From the NCBI GenBank assembly GCA_035294325.1, contig DATGLE010000040.1, positions 1 to 58,656 of the forward strand: a stretch of 58,656 bases of DNA, in the 5' to 3' direction. This stretch comes from DATGLE01 sp035294325 (GTDB lineage: Bacteria; Chloroflexota; Ktedonobacteria; Ktedonobacterales; Ktedonobacteraceae). The position numbers and the translations under genes were made by a program. How positions within the stretch are numbered: position 1 is the first letter of the stretch; each line of letters begins with the position of its first letter. Positions 39,672 through 47,939 of this stretch are shown piece after piece. Under the pieces are notes generated by a model. That model had not been told where the DNA came from and did no database searches. It saw only the letters and a list, made by a program, of their open reading frames with translations.

Positions 39672-40844
39672 ATGTCAACGGCGATGCCAAATGCGGGAAA
39701 TTCTCCACAGAGAGACGGCAGCGCAATAGCCACAAAGCCCAATCGCGGAGGGCTGGAGGGCGTTGTCGCCGCGACCACAGCGCTGAGCAAGCTCGACGGG
39801 ACCGCAGGCCGCCTCGTCTATCGCGGCTACAATATTCACGACCTTGCGCGTTCGACGACCTTTGAGGAGATCGCTTACCTGCTCTGGTATGGACATCTGC
39901 CGAACCGGCGGGAGTTGAACGAACTGGAAGCAAAATTCGCCGCCGAACGCAGCATTCCCGACGCGGTATTGCAAGTGCTGCGCATCCTGCCCCCCGAAAC
40001 GCAGCCCCTCGATGCTCTGCGCACGGCGGTATCCGCCTGGGGCGCCATCACCGTCCGGGGGAAGCCGACCATCGAGCAGGCCACCGCGCTGGCAGCCCGC
40101 TTCCCGGTCTTCCTGGCGGCCTTTAATCGCCTGCGTCACGGACAGCAGCCCCTGGAATCGAAACCCGAGCTGGGGCATGCGGCCAACTACCTGTACTTGC
40201 TGACCGGGCAGGTGCCGTCCGAGGAGCATGTCAGGGCGCTGAACTCCTATCTGGTGCTGCTGGCCGATCACGGCATGAACGCTTCTACCTTCACAGCGCG
40301 CATCGTTGCAAGTACCGAATCGGATATCGCCTCGGCGGTGGTTGCGGCGATTGGCGCGCTCAAAGGCCCGCTGCACGGTGGTGCGCCCGCTGACGTGCAG
40401 AAGATGCTCAACGAGATCGGCACGCCGGAGAACGCCGAATCCTGGCTGCGCAACGCCATCTTGCAGGGCAAGAAACTGCCAGGTTTCGGACATCGCGTCT
40501 ATAAGACGACGGATCCACGCGCTGAAGAACTGCGCGATATGTCGCGCGTCGCCGATCCAGAGGGTTTTGCCTTCGCGCGCCGCGTCGAGGAACTGGCGAT
40601 CTCGCTGCTGGAGGAATTGAAGCCGGGGCGGCGTCTCTACACCAACGTCGAGTACTATTCATCCGCGCTCATGAACTCGGTTGGCCTCAGCGGCGACTTC
40701 TTCACGCCGACGTTCGCCGTCAGCCGCGTTGCTGGCTGGACCGCGCACATTCTGGAGCAGGCGAACAATAACCGCCTGATCCGTCCCGAAGCCGAGTATA
40801 CAGGGCCAGTAGATGTACGTTTCGTCCCATTAGATCAGCGCTAA
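39672..40844 (+). CDS. Citrate synthase (citrate/2-methylcitrate synthase family)
   Basis: 390 residues from the second ATG (39672), which is 10 nt from AAAGGAG; the ATG at 39663 is too close. It condenses acetyl-CoA (or propionyl-CoA) with oxaloacetate. It shows LDGTAGRLVYRGYNIHDLAR at the start, the first catalytic His in GALKGPLHGGAP, the second in LPGFGHRVYKTTDPRA, the Asp in SGDFFTPTF, and SRVAGWTAHILEQ. A ~30-residue polar extension precedes the core. Citrate and methylcitrate synthases cannot be separated here. Likely controlled by the divergent HTH gene. Confidence 0.93.
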   Translation: MSTAMPNAGNSPQRDGSAIATKPNRGGLEGVVAATTALSKLDGTAGRLVYRGYNIHDLARSTTFEEIAYLLWYGHLPNRRELNELEAKFAAERSIPDAVLQVLRILPPETQPLDALRTAVSAWGAITVRGKPTIEQATALAARFPVFLAAFNRLRHGQQPLESKPELGHAANYLYLLTGQVPSEEHVRALNSYLVLLADHGMNASTFTARIVASTESDIASAVVAAIGALKGPLHGGAPADVQKMLNEIGTPENAESWLRNAILQGKKLPGFGHRVYKTTDPRAEELRDMSRVADPEGFAFARRVEELAISLLEELKPGRRLYTNVEYYSSALMNSVGLSGDFFTPTFAVSRVAGWTAHILEQANNNRLIRPEAEYTGPVDVRFVPLDQR

Positions 40845-40857
40845 TAACGAGGGAGGT

Positions 40858-40881
40858 CCAGGAGGGCTATCGCCCTCCTGG
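40858..40881. terminator. 10-bp hairpin after citrate synthase
   Basis: CCAGGAGGGC-TATC-GCCCTCCTGG, 13 bp after the stop, followed by a G/C-rich stretch and TCTCTTTTTCTTTTTT at about 40911-40926. Confidence 0.55.
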
Positions 40882-40971
40882 CGGGGGCGCGGGGGCGTCC
40901 CCCGAAAATCTCTTTTTCTTTTTTAATGCATGCCACCGCAGGTGGCACGCGAATAATTGGAGCTATTTTTG

Positions 40972-41589
40972 ATGAATCAGCAGGAGCCACAACCCGGCGC
41001 ATGGAAACTGTTTCGCATCTGGGCCGCCATAGGACTACAATCGTTCGGCGGCGGCGCCTCCACAACATTTCTCATCCAGCGCACATTTATCGAGCAATAT
41101 CGCTGGCTCACGATGGAGGAGTTTCTCCACTTCTGGAATCTATGCATCCTCACGCCCGGCATCAATCTCGTCGCCGTCACCGTTCTGATCGGCAAGAAGC
41201 TCGGCGGCATTCCGGGAATCGTCGCCTCGCTCGCTGGTATGCTCCTGCCCAGTGCGGCGATCACCTGCTTGCTGACGGCCCTTTTTACGCAGATAGAGCA
41301 TATAGCGGCAGTGCAGGCGATATTGCGGGGTGTGGTGCCGGCCACGGGCGGCATCATGCTGCTGGTCGGCGTTAATTTCGCGCGCCCGCTTATTCAGCGT
41401 AGCCGGAAGGTAGGAATGATCTATATGCTTGCCAGCGGCGTTGTCGTCCTTGCCTGCGCGATAGCCATCATTCTCTTGAAGCTCTCGGTAGTGATAGTCA
41501 TTATCGGGGCTGTACTCATCGGGGCGCTCTTTTTCTCTCCGCGTTCACGTCAGCCCGCGCTCGAAGCCGGACGGGGAGGCGAGCAGTGA
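40972..41589 (+). CDS. Chromate transporter (CHR), N-terminal half protein
   Basis: 205 residues from the ATG at 40972 (GGAG 9 nt before). This is the short-chain CHR type, one half of the ChrA fold. It shows LFRIWAAIGLQSFGGGASTT, FLHFWNLCILTPGINLVAVT, then several membrane helices. Two such half-proteins form a functional antiporter-like complex that exports chromate. The stop overlaps the next start by 4 nt (GTGA). The actual substrate in this host is unknown. Confidence 0.88.
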   Translation: MNQQEPQPGAWKLFRIWAAIGLQSFGGGASTTFLIQRTFIEQYRWLTMEEFLHFWNLCILTPGINLVAVTVLIGKKLGGIPGIVASLAGMLLPSAAITCLLTALFTQIEHIAAVQAILRGVVPATGGIMLLVGVNFARPLIQRSRKVGMIYMLASGVVVLACAIAIILLKLSVVIVIIGAVLIGALFFSPRSRQPALEAGRGGEQ

Positions 41590-42098
41590 TTAACCCGCTG
41601 GTTTACTTCCTGCTCTTCCTGAAAGCCTCGCTCTTCTCCAGCGGCGGCTTCAGTAATCTGCCCAGTCTGCACCAGGATTTGATCGCCAACGGCTGGGCGA
41701 CAGAAGCCGATTTTGGACAATCAATCGCCATCGGGCAGATCAGCCCCGGCCCCAACGGCCTCTGGGTTATCAGCCTGGGCTACTTCACCTATGGCTTGCT
41801 CGGCGCCTTCTGCGCCCTGTTAGCTATAACTATTCCCGCCCTGCTCGTGCTGGCGATCTCCGCCGGCTACGCGCGCATTGAAGGAAAAACATGGGTACAG
41901 GGCGCCATGCACGGCGTCTCGCTGGCCGTAATCGGCCTGCTGCTCACCGTCGTATGGACCATCCTGCACCAGCCGGGCGTAGACTGGCGCGGCCTGCTCA
42001 TCGCCGCTGGCGCCTTCGGCCTCGCGCTGAGCCGCAAGGTCAATATCCTGATTATCCTGGCGCTGGCGGGATTGGTGGGGTATTTGTTGTACAGGTGA
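41586..42098 (+). CDS. Chromate transporter (CHR), C-terminal half protein
   Basis: 170 residues, GTG start overlapping the previous stop. It shows LFLKASLFSSGGFSNLPSLH, then AIGQISPGPNGLWVISLGYF, the conserved GQxxPGP motif of CHR proteins, and four to five helices. It pairs with the upstream half. No chrB/chrR regulator or other chromate gene is nearby. Confidence 0.88.
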   Translation: MINPLVYFLLFLKASLFSSGGFSNLPSLHQDLIANGWATEADFGQSIAIGQISPGPNGLWVISLGYFTYGLLGAFCALLAITIPALLVLAISAGYARIEGKTWVQGAMHGVSLAVIGLLLTVVWTILHQPGVDWRGLLIAAGAFGLALSRKVNILIILALAGLVGYLLYR

Positions 42099-42145
42099 TG
42101 ATTCCATACGTATTTTTCATATCATGCGTTGTTATACTTTAGACA

Positions 42146-42484
42146 TTATGATATTCCTTCTGCGCGCTTTCCTGTTTCTCCGGCAATCCAATCAAGATAG
42201 CTCTGGCTCCCGGCACTGATTGGTGTCGCGATGATTTCTGGTTCATCGTAGGTATGCACCGTCTTGATGACCTGCTCTACCTGAGCATACAGATCTGCAC
42301 GTGTCTTGATCTGACAAACCCATTCCTCGGCCTGTTCCATCTGCTCCTTCCACCAGTACGTACTTGTGATCGGGCCGGAGATCCAACAACAGGCTGCCAG
42401 GCGCTGGCCGACGACTGCCTCGGCGATCTTTTGCGCGCCATCCCGCGAATCAATAGCTGTGTATACGATGAGAAAATCCGTCAT
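42146..42484 (-). CDS. cutA: CutA1 divalent-ion tolerance protein
   Basis: 112 residues, the usual length of this trimeric ferredoxin-like protein. It shows FLIVYTAIDSRDGAQKIAEA, VVGQRLAACCWISGPITSTY, WWKEQMEQAEEWVCQIKTRA and HTYDEPEIIATPISAGSQSY. The role in metal tolerance is disputed; the fold is PII-like. It ends 47 bp from the convergent chromate transporter gene and is 7 bp after the next upstream gene, so probably cotranscribed with it. Confidence 0.93.
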   Translation of the reverse strand: MTDFLIVYTAIDSRDGAQKIAEAVVGQRLAACCWISGPITSTYWWKEQMEQAEEWVCQIKTRADLYAQVEQVIKTVHTYDEPEIIATPISAGSQSYLDWIAGETGKRAEGIS

Positions 42485-42491
42485 CGGTTTC

Positions 42492-42710
42492 CTATCCTTC
42501 CTGGATGTATTGATGAAATATCTCGGCAGCTAACACTGTGATCGGTTTTTCCTGTAACCATTTTTTCGGAGGGTATCGAAAAATGGCGCATGCCTCATTA
42601 TATCGCTTCTGGCTCCCGGCGGAGAGACCTTTGAGCGCTCCTTCTCTTAGACAGGTTACATAGTGCTCTAAATCATCAAGCCCACGCGCGGCCTCTGCTT
42701 GATTCAGCAT
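42492..42710 (-). CDS. Small hypothetical protein between rarA and cutA
   Basis: 72 residues from the ATG at 42710, preceded by AGGTGAAACG; a longer frame overlaps rarA and is discarded. The sequence (LNQAEAARGLDDLEHYVTCL, REGALKGLSAGSQKRYNEAC) is helical and basic at the end, with no known motif. It lies 67 bp after rarA and 7 bp before cutA, in the same direction. Confidence 0.55.
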   Translation of the reverse strand: MLNQAEAARGLDDLEHYVTCLREGALKGLSAGSQKRYNEACAIFRYPPKKWLQEKPITVLAAEIFHQYIQEG

Positions 42711-42777
42711 CGTTTCACCTGTGCTCAGATCTCCGACCGGCCGCAATGCGGCCCTTTGATGATGCGAAAGGGGATGG

Positions 42778-44181
42778 CTATTCGGATTCGGCCTGGCGGC
42801 GTTTATCCAGCCACTTCCTGATGCTCGCCTCCTTGCCCTGATGCCCCGGCTCATAATAGCGGCGCCCTTTCAGGCTATCTGGCAGGTATTCTTGCAATTT
42901 AGTGGCGGGCGGGCGTTCAGGATCGTCGATCCGCATATCGCGGTAGTAGTCATGCGCGTATTTATAGTCCTTGCCGTAGTCGAGGTCCTTCATCAACTGC
43001 GTGGGCGCATTGCGAATCTGTAAGGGCACGGGATCGTTGCGCGTGCGCCGGATATCCTCCTGCACGCGGCTGTACGCTTCGTAGAGCGCGTTGCTCTTGG
43101 GCGCGGTTGCCAGGTGGACGACGGCCTGCGCCAGCGCGAGATTAGCCTCCGGCAGGCCGACGAAATGCACGGCCTGCTGCGCTGCCACGCAGACCACCAG
43201 CGCGTGCGGATCCGCCATGCCGACATCCTCTGAGGCGAAGCGGATCAGCCGGCGCACGATATAGAGGGGATCTTCGCCGGCTTCGAGCATGCGCGCGAGC
43301 CAGTAGAGACCAGCGTCGGGATCGGATCCGCGCAGCGATTTGTGCAGCGCCGAGATCATGTCGTAGTGCTGGTCGCCGCTCTTGTCGTAGAGCAGGGCGC
43401 GGTGCTGCATCACCTCCTCGACCAGCGGTACGGTGATGCGCCGCCCGGCCTCATCTCCGCTGCTCATGCCGCCCTGCGCGGCCATCTCCAGCACGTTCAG
43501 GGCCGTGCGCGCGTCGCCGTTGGCGAACGTGGCGATAGCTTGCAGCGCCTCTTCGTCTACTGTCAATCCCATCCGACCCAGGCCGCGCTCGTTATCTGTG
43601 AGGGCGCGGCGCAGGATCGTCAACAGGTCCTCTTCGGTCAGACCTCTGAGCGTGAAGACGCGGCAGCGCGAAAGTAGCGCGGCGTTGACCTCAAAGCTGG
43701 GGTTCTCGGTGGTAGCGCCGATGAGCGTGATGATGCCGCGCTCGACGTGTGGCAGCACGGCATCCTGCTGCGCCTTGTTGAAGCGGTGGATCTCGTCGAT
43801 AAAGAGGATAGTGCGCTGCTTCGAGAATTGCAGCAGCTTGCGGGCCTCATCCACAACCCTGCGCAGATCGGCAACGCCCGCCGAAACCGCGCTCAGTGTG
43901 ACGAAACGAGCATGCGTCTGGCGCGCGATGACCCCGGCGAGTGTGGTTTTGCCGCTGCCGGGCGGTCCCCAGAAAATCATCGAACTGATACGATCAGCCT
44001 CTATCGTGCTGCGCAGTAATCGTCCGGGGGCCAGCAGGTGTTCCTGCCCGATGATCTCATCGAGCATGCGGGGTCGCATACGCGCCGCCAGCGGTTCATC
44101 AGGGCTGCCAGTGTGCGCGGGCGCCGCTTTCTTCGCGCCGGGCGCGTTGTGCTCTCCAAAGAGAGATGATTGCTCCGTCAT
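42778..44181 (-). CDS. rarA: Replication-associated recombination protein A (RarA/MgsA)
   Basis: 467 residues from the ATG at 44181 (GAGAAGAGC before it). An AAA+ clamp-loader-like ATPase acting at stalled forks. It shows LAARMRPRMLDEIIGQEHLL, Walker A FWGPPGSGKTTLAG, Walker B TILFIDEIHRFNKAQQDAVL, sensor IGATTENPSFEVNAALLSRC, and the tetramerisation region (YDMISALHKSLRGSDPDAGL, YWLARMLEAGEDPLYIVRRL). Full length. Confidence 0.95.
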   Translation of the reverse strand: MTEQSSLFGEHNAPGAKKAAPAHTGSPDEPLAARMRPRMLDEIIGQEHLLAPGRLLRSTIEADRISSMIFWGPPGSGKTTLAGVIARQTHARFVTLSAVSAGVADLRRVVDEARKLLQFSKQRTILFIDEIHRFNKAQQDAVLPHVERGIITLIGATTENPSFEVNAALLSRCRVFTLRGLTEEDLLTILRRALTDNERGLGRMGLTVDEEALQAIATFANGDARTALNVLEMAAQGGMSSGDEAGRRITVPLVEEVMQHRALLYDKSGDQHYDMISALHKSLRGSDPDAGLYWLARMLEAGEDPLYIVRRLIRFASEDVGMADPHALVVCVAAQQAVHFVGLPEANLALAQAVVHLATAPKSNALYEAYSRVQEDIRRTRNDPVPLQIRNAPTQLMKDLDYGKDYKYAHDYYRDMRIDDPERPPATKLQEYLPDSLKGRRYYEPGHQGKEASIRKWLDKRRQAESE

Positions 44182-44252
44182 GTGCTCTTCTCGTGTTTTA
44201 ATGACCATTGATAACCAGTATCAGTAATGAGATGGAATGATGGGATGCTGTG

Positions 44253-44520
44253 GGGGCGCGGCGCCGCCGTGGGTATGCAACCCGTGTCACCGGCCTGCGG
44301 CGCAAGCCCGCGCTCCCTCACGGCACCATAGTGGAATGATCGGAAGTCGTAGGGGCGCGGCGCCGCCGTGGGTATGCAACCCGTGTCACCGGCCTGCGGC
44401 GCAAGCCCGCGCTCCCTCGCGGCCCCATAGTGGAATGATCGGAAGTCGTAGGGGCGCGACGCCGCAGACATGTTCACCGGGTTGCATCCCGAGGGCGGCG
44501 CGGCGCCCCTACAGCATTCC
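44253..44520. repeat. 99-bp tandem repeat (two and a half copies)
   Basis: Units begin GGGGCGCGGCGCCGCCGTGG at about 44253 and 44352, with a partial third at 44451. Each contains ATGCAACCCGTGTCACCGGC, GCAAGCCCGCGCTCCCTC and CCATAGTGGAATGATCGGAA. A related degenerate copy is at about 32489-32570. The last partial copy forms an inverted repeat with GGCGCGGCGCCCCTAC near 44497-44512. Confidence 0.65.
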
Positions 44521-44601
44521 ACCATCTTTTCCAATTGCCGAATCTGGTTGTCAATGTTCATTCTCGGGCCGCTGCGCGAATAACGCCTTCTGATTAAATA
44601 T

Positions 44602-44767
44602 TCATATCTTCGCTGCGATGATGATGCCGCTTGACCAGTCCAGTTCCGCGATACGCAGGTCAGCTCGCTGATCGAGCGCCGCGATCATGGCTGCGACTTG
44701 CGAATGGCGCTCTGGCTCCCAGTCCGGGCGGGGCCGCAGGTCGCTTGATATGCGTCATGTCAAACAT
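44602..44767 (-). pseudogene. Possible small gene broken by a 1-nt frameshift
   Basis: From an ATG at 44767 with AGGAG upstream the frame reads MFDMTHIKR. In the neighbouring frame, ending at the stop 44604-44602, the DNA reads DLRPRPDWEPERHSQVAAM then IAALDQRADLRIAELDWSSG and IIIAAKI, which has good protein character. One base too many (166 nt in all) separates the two parts near the AAGCGACC. Family unknown. Confidence 0.35.
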
Positions 44768-44904
44768 GCCCGATGCTCCTGGATAAAACGTTTGTCTACA
44801 CAGTATACAATACCTTGCATGCGGATGAGCGCGTAGCGCGCAAGCCTTGCCGGCCTGCTGGGCGTAACTGGCCGCGAGAGCGGCGTTTTTGCCTGGATTA
44901 TCAA

Positions 44905-44947
44905 TGCGATATCGAATGGCATTTTTTGAATGCCATTCGATATCGCA
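44905..44947. terminator. 19-bp perfect hairpin with a T-rich loop
   Basis: TGCGATATCGAATGGCATT-TTTTG-AATGCCATTCGATATCGCA. No adjacent gene ends here. It is part of the ~470-bp repeat-filled gap up to 45243, in which no gene is supported. Confidence 0.5.
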
Positions 44948-45080
44948 CGAGTGGATGAATGATCCCCTGATAGTAATGCCTGATAACAATCTCCTGCATT
45001 TTTTAGGAACTTCAACTATACTGCCATTCAGGGCATATGTTCATTGTATGCGTGTCTGATTCTCGGTGCCCTCGCCAAAC

Positions 45081-45192
45081 GTTCGCGTGGCGAAGCCGCG
45101 CCGGGAATCCAGTGGATGGTGTGGGAAAAAATGCGCGCAGCGCATTTTTTCCCACACCATCCACTGGATAAGGCGAGCGCCGCAGGCGCGAG
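45081..45192. repeat. Three-hairpin cassette, copy 6
   Basis: Left flank GTTCGCGTGGCGAAGCCGCG, 30-bp perfect arms 45107-45136 and 45140-45169 (ATCCAGTGGATGGTGTGGGA...), loop GCA, right flank GGCGAGCGCCGCAGGCGCGAG. It lies upstream of the GDSL hydrolase gene. Confidence 0.8.
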
Positions 45193-45243
45193 AGGACGAG
45201 GGCACTGGAAATCAGGCATACCCTGAAAATGGAGGATTGTTCA

Positions 45244-46074
45244 TTGCTCAGCTCTCATCTTTTTGGGCGCCTTGCTACGGCGCTCGTCCTGGCTCTGCTG
45301 CTACTCTTCGGTACTCTCCCGGCATTCGCTCAATCTCATGCGCGGCTCTCGCTGGTTGGTCCGAAGGCGCATTACCTGGCCCTGGGCGACTCTCTGGCCT
45401 TTGGCTTTCAGCCTGATTTCGACTTTGCCCACGGCTATGCCGACGATTTCGGCAGCGATCTGAAAGCACGCGGCGTGCATGATACGATCAACCTGGCCTG
45501 CCCGGGCGAGACGAGCAGTACCATGCTCAACGGCAAGTGCCCCTATCCGTTCTTCCGCAAATACCCTTATCTCGGCTCGCAGATGAATGCGGCGCTCAAA
45601 TATCTGGCCGCACACCGTGGGCAGGTCAGCCCCGTAACCTTTAACATCGGATCAAATGACCTCCTGTCGGTCTTCAACAAGCAGAACTGCACGGTCAATG
45701 TGAGCCTGTTTAACGCCGGCCTGCGAACGCTGGATGCCAACCTGACGCATACTATTTTGCCCGAACTGCACAACGCGCTTGTGGTCAACGGAGTGCCGAC
45801 GGGCGACCTGATCATGGTCAATTATTACGATCCGTTCCAGAATATATGCCCCAACACGGTCCCCTATGTGCGGATGGTTAATGCGCACCTCGCGCGTGAT
45901 GTCGCGCCCTACGGTATCATGGTCGATGCCTTCGCGGCCTTTGGCGGCGCGAAAATACCAGATCCGCATACCTGCTCCTATACCTGGATGTGCTCTGTCT
46001 TCCAGGATATTCATGCTACTGATACCGGTTATCGTGTCATCGCCGACGCCATTGAGACCAGCGTAGGGTATTAA
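45244..46074 (+). CDS. Secreted GDSL/SGNH hydrolase (lipase/esterase-like)
   Basis: 276 residues from a TTG at 45244, 8 nt after GGAGG. The ATG at 45229 overlaps that ribosome site but is possible. A signal peptide is clear (ATALVLALLLLFGTLPAFAQ). SGNH blocks: I YLALGDSLAFGFQP (Ser), II/III NLACPGETS and FNIGSNDLLSVF (Asn), V DIHATDTGYRVIADAI (Asp and His). Several Cys suggest disulfides outside the cell. Substrate unknown. It is followed 3 bp after the stop by a 36-bp hairpin. Confidence 0.87.
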   Translation: MLSSHLFGRLATALVLALLLLFGTLPAFAQSHARLSLVGPKAHYLALGDSLAFGFQPDFDFAHGYADDFGSDLKARGVHDTINLACPGETSSTMLNGKCPYPFFRKYPYLGSQMNAALKYLAAHRGQVSPVTFNIGSNDLLSVFNKQNCTVNVSLFNAGLRTLDANLTHTILPELHNALVVNGVPTGDLIMVNYYDPFQNICPNTVPYVRMVNAHLARDVAPYGIMVDAFAAFGGAKIPDPHTCSYTWMCSVFQDIHATDTGYRVIADAIETSVGY

Positions 46075-46077
46075 AGG

Positions 46078-46152
46078 ATGCTTTTGCTGGAGTGGCCGGG
46101 GTGGGACAGGCGCTTCGCGCCTGTCCCACCCCGGCCACTCCAGCAAAAGCAT
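46078..46152. terminator. 36-bp perfect hairpin after the GDSL hydrolase
   Basis: Arms 46078-46113 and 46117-46152 (ATGCTTTTGCTGGAGTGGCC...) are exact complements, loop TTC. This is the longest perfect stem in the window and begins 3 bp after the stop. It has no conserved flanks of the cassette family and no T-run. Confidence 0.6.
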
Positions 46153-46241
46153 GTTAAAACGCAACCCCCGGCAAACTTTTTTCGTATAGCTGGTAATATT
46201 CTCCAAAAGGAAGATTATTATTACAAGATCAGGGAGTGGGT

Positions 46242-47498
46242 ATGCAGAACCAGCAGGAATCTGACCATATACGCAGCATGGCAGAGGAAGCGCCAGCGCC
46301 AATCAATGAGCGCCAGCGCAATACTGATCCACGCGAGCAGCCGGCGTCGCCGGAGAATACGTATCGTCCCTATGAAGAGGGCTACGCTGGCATGAGCGAC
46401 CAGGATTACTGGTTTCAGGAGGGTGAGAAGATCCGGCCAGAGCCGAGGAATCAGAAAAGCGTGGGTGGGCTGCTGGGGCTGATCGTTCTATTATGCGCGG
46501 TTTTCATCGCTGGCAGCTTATTCGGCGTGATTCTGAGCTGGCTCACCTGGGTAGTGGTGATTGTTCTGGTCATAGCCGGGCTGACCGCGATAGCGAGCAA
46601 CTGGCGTGTCGTAACTATTCCCGAACCCACGCGCACTTTCCAGGTCATGGAACACGCGCGGCTGGTAATCAACAACGGGGCCGGCACTGTGGCTATTCGC
46701 CGGGGAGAAGAGGGCGTGGTGAGCGTGGCTGCGATCAAACGCGCCAGCGGTATTGGCATTCATCCAGAGCGTATGCAGATCAACTATAACCAGAGCGGCG
46801 ACCTGCTTGACATCTCAAGCCGCATGGCGTGGAACCTGCTTGAATTTGGGCTGCGCACCGTCGATTTCGAGATCACTGTACCGTCCAGTTGCGATGTGCA
46901 TCTCCAGAATGGCTCGGGGCAGGTCATGGTAGAAGGCACAAATGGAGATCTTCGAGTGCGTACCGGCAGCGGCAGTGTCCAGGCGCGCGATCTCCAGGGA
47001 CGCATCGCCATGAGAACCGGCAGCGGGCATGTCGAGGCCAGCAATCTGAAAGGTCTGATCGATCTGCGCACCGGCAGTTCGCGCATCGAAGGACGGCATC
47101 TCGAAGGCGAAATCAAGCTGCACACCGGCAGCTCGCGCATCATCCTTGATGACGTGCGCGGCCAGCTCACCGCGTCGACAGGTAGCGGGCGCATCGAAGT
47201 CAGCCAGGCCAGTTTAAGTGGGGAATCAACCTTGAAGACGGGCAGCAGCAGGATTGTCTTTGAAGGCTCTCTGGACGCTCTCGGCAGCTATACGTTCCTG
47301 ACCGGCAGCGGCGGCATTACCCTTAGATTGCCGGATGACGCGGCCTTTCACCTCGACGCAAAGACTGGCTCAGGCGGCGTACAGAATGAATTTGGCGGCC
47401 GAGAAGCAGGGAGCGGGCCGCGCGCACGGCTCAAGCTCCGGTCCGGCAGCGGAACGATTCGCATTTATCGCTGGTCGTCTCCTCAAGGCGAATGGTGA
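46242..47498 (+). CDS. DUF4097-family membrane protein with TGSG beta-helix repeats
   Basis: 418 residues from the ATG at 46242 (GGAGTGGGT before it). The cytoplasmic N-terminus is ~75 residues, then two transmembrane helices (~76-122: LLGLIVLLCAVFIAGSLFGV, LTWVVVIVLVIAGLTAIA). A beta-rich outer domain has about ten copies of a ~19-residue unit centred on TGSG/TGSS (RVRTGSGSVQARDLQGRIAM, DLRTGSSRIEGRHLEGEI, KLHTGSSRIILDDVRGQL). This is typical of DUF4097 putative adhesins, which fold as a beta-helix. Function unknown; likely a surface or envelope-stress protein. Confidence 0.85.
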   Translation: MQNQQESDHIRSMAEEAPAPINERQRNTDPREQPASPENTYRPYEEGYAGMSDQDYWFQEGEKIRPEPRNQKSVGGLLGLIVLLCAVFIAGSLFGVILSWLTWVVVIVLVIAGLTAIASNWRVVTIPEPTRTFQVMEHARLVINNGAGTVAIRRGEEGVVSVAAIKRASGIGIHPERMQINYNQSGDLLDISSRMAWNLLEFGLRTVDFEITVPSSCDVHLQNGSGQVMVEGTNGDLRVRTGSGSVQARDLQGRIAMRTGSGHVEASNLKGLIDLRTGSSRIEGRHLEGEIKLHTGSSRIILDDVRGQLTASTGSGRIEVSQASLSGESTLKTGSSRIVFEGSLDALGSYTFLTGSGGITLRLPDDAAFHLDAKTGSGGVQNEFGGREAGSGPRARLKLRSGSGTIRIYRWSSPQGEW

Positions 47499-47558
47499 TC
47501 GCCACCTGTCGCCGTCTCCTGTGGGCGCTCCCAGGCGTTGACTTCATATTCAAAACAT

Positions 47559-47792
47559 GTCATCCTGAGCGGTAGCGAAGGATCTGATGGTGACGCGCGG
47601 ATCCTTCCCCTTCGTTCCTCAGGGCTGCGGCTCACTGCCGCTCAGGATGACATGGGCTGGCAGGTGCACGTCACTTTGTTGCGCCGCTGCATCTTTCCCC
47701 AGACATCTCAGCGCCTGCGGCGCTTCGCACAGGAGGGAAAGAGACTCAGGGGGCCGGCGCAGTCGGCCCCCTGAGTCTCTTTCCCTCCTGTG
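47559..47792. repeat. TCATCCTGAGCGG repeat pair and a 29-bp hairpin
   Basis: TCATCCTGAGCGGTAGCGAA at about 47561 and its inverted partner CTGCCGCTCAGGATGACA (about 47634-47651) form one imperfect structure. A second, perfect hairpin has 29-bp arms 47728-47756 and 47764-47792 (CACAGGAGGGAAAGAGACTC...), flanked by GCGCCTGCGGCGCTTCG and AGCCACCGAAGGTGGTGAC. The 441-bp gap up to 47939 holds no gene. Confidence 0.65.
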
Positions 47793-47854
47793 AGCCACCG
47801 AAGGTGGTGACGAGTGCAAAAAAAGATGACGGACACCTGGCACTCAGGTTTTGA

Positions 47855-47883
47855 TTGTTGGGGCCGGGAAAAGATGTTATAGT
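47855..47883 (+). promoter_or_regulatory. Promoter-like sequence before gcvT
   Basis: TTGTTG, 17 bp, TATAGT (47878-47883), 57 bp before the gcvT ATG. The -10 matches 5 of 6, the -35 only weakly. No glycine-riboswitch core is recognised in the leader. Confidence 0.35.
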
Positions 47884-47939
47884 AAATGGGCAAGAAAGTT
47901 TTCCCGCGATAGCCTGAATAAGTACACCGGAGTATTGGT

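Noticed and set aside
47820..47939. Glycine riboswitch before gcvT
   Set aside because: No tandem aptamer core is recognisable in the ~120-nt leader; only a promoter-like sequence is seen.
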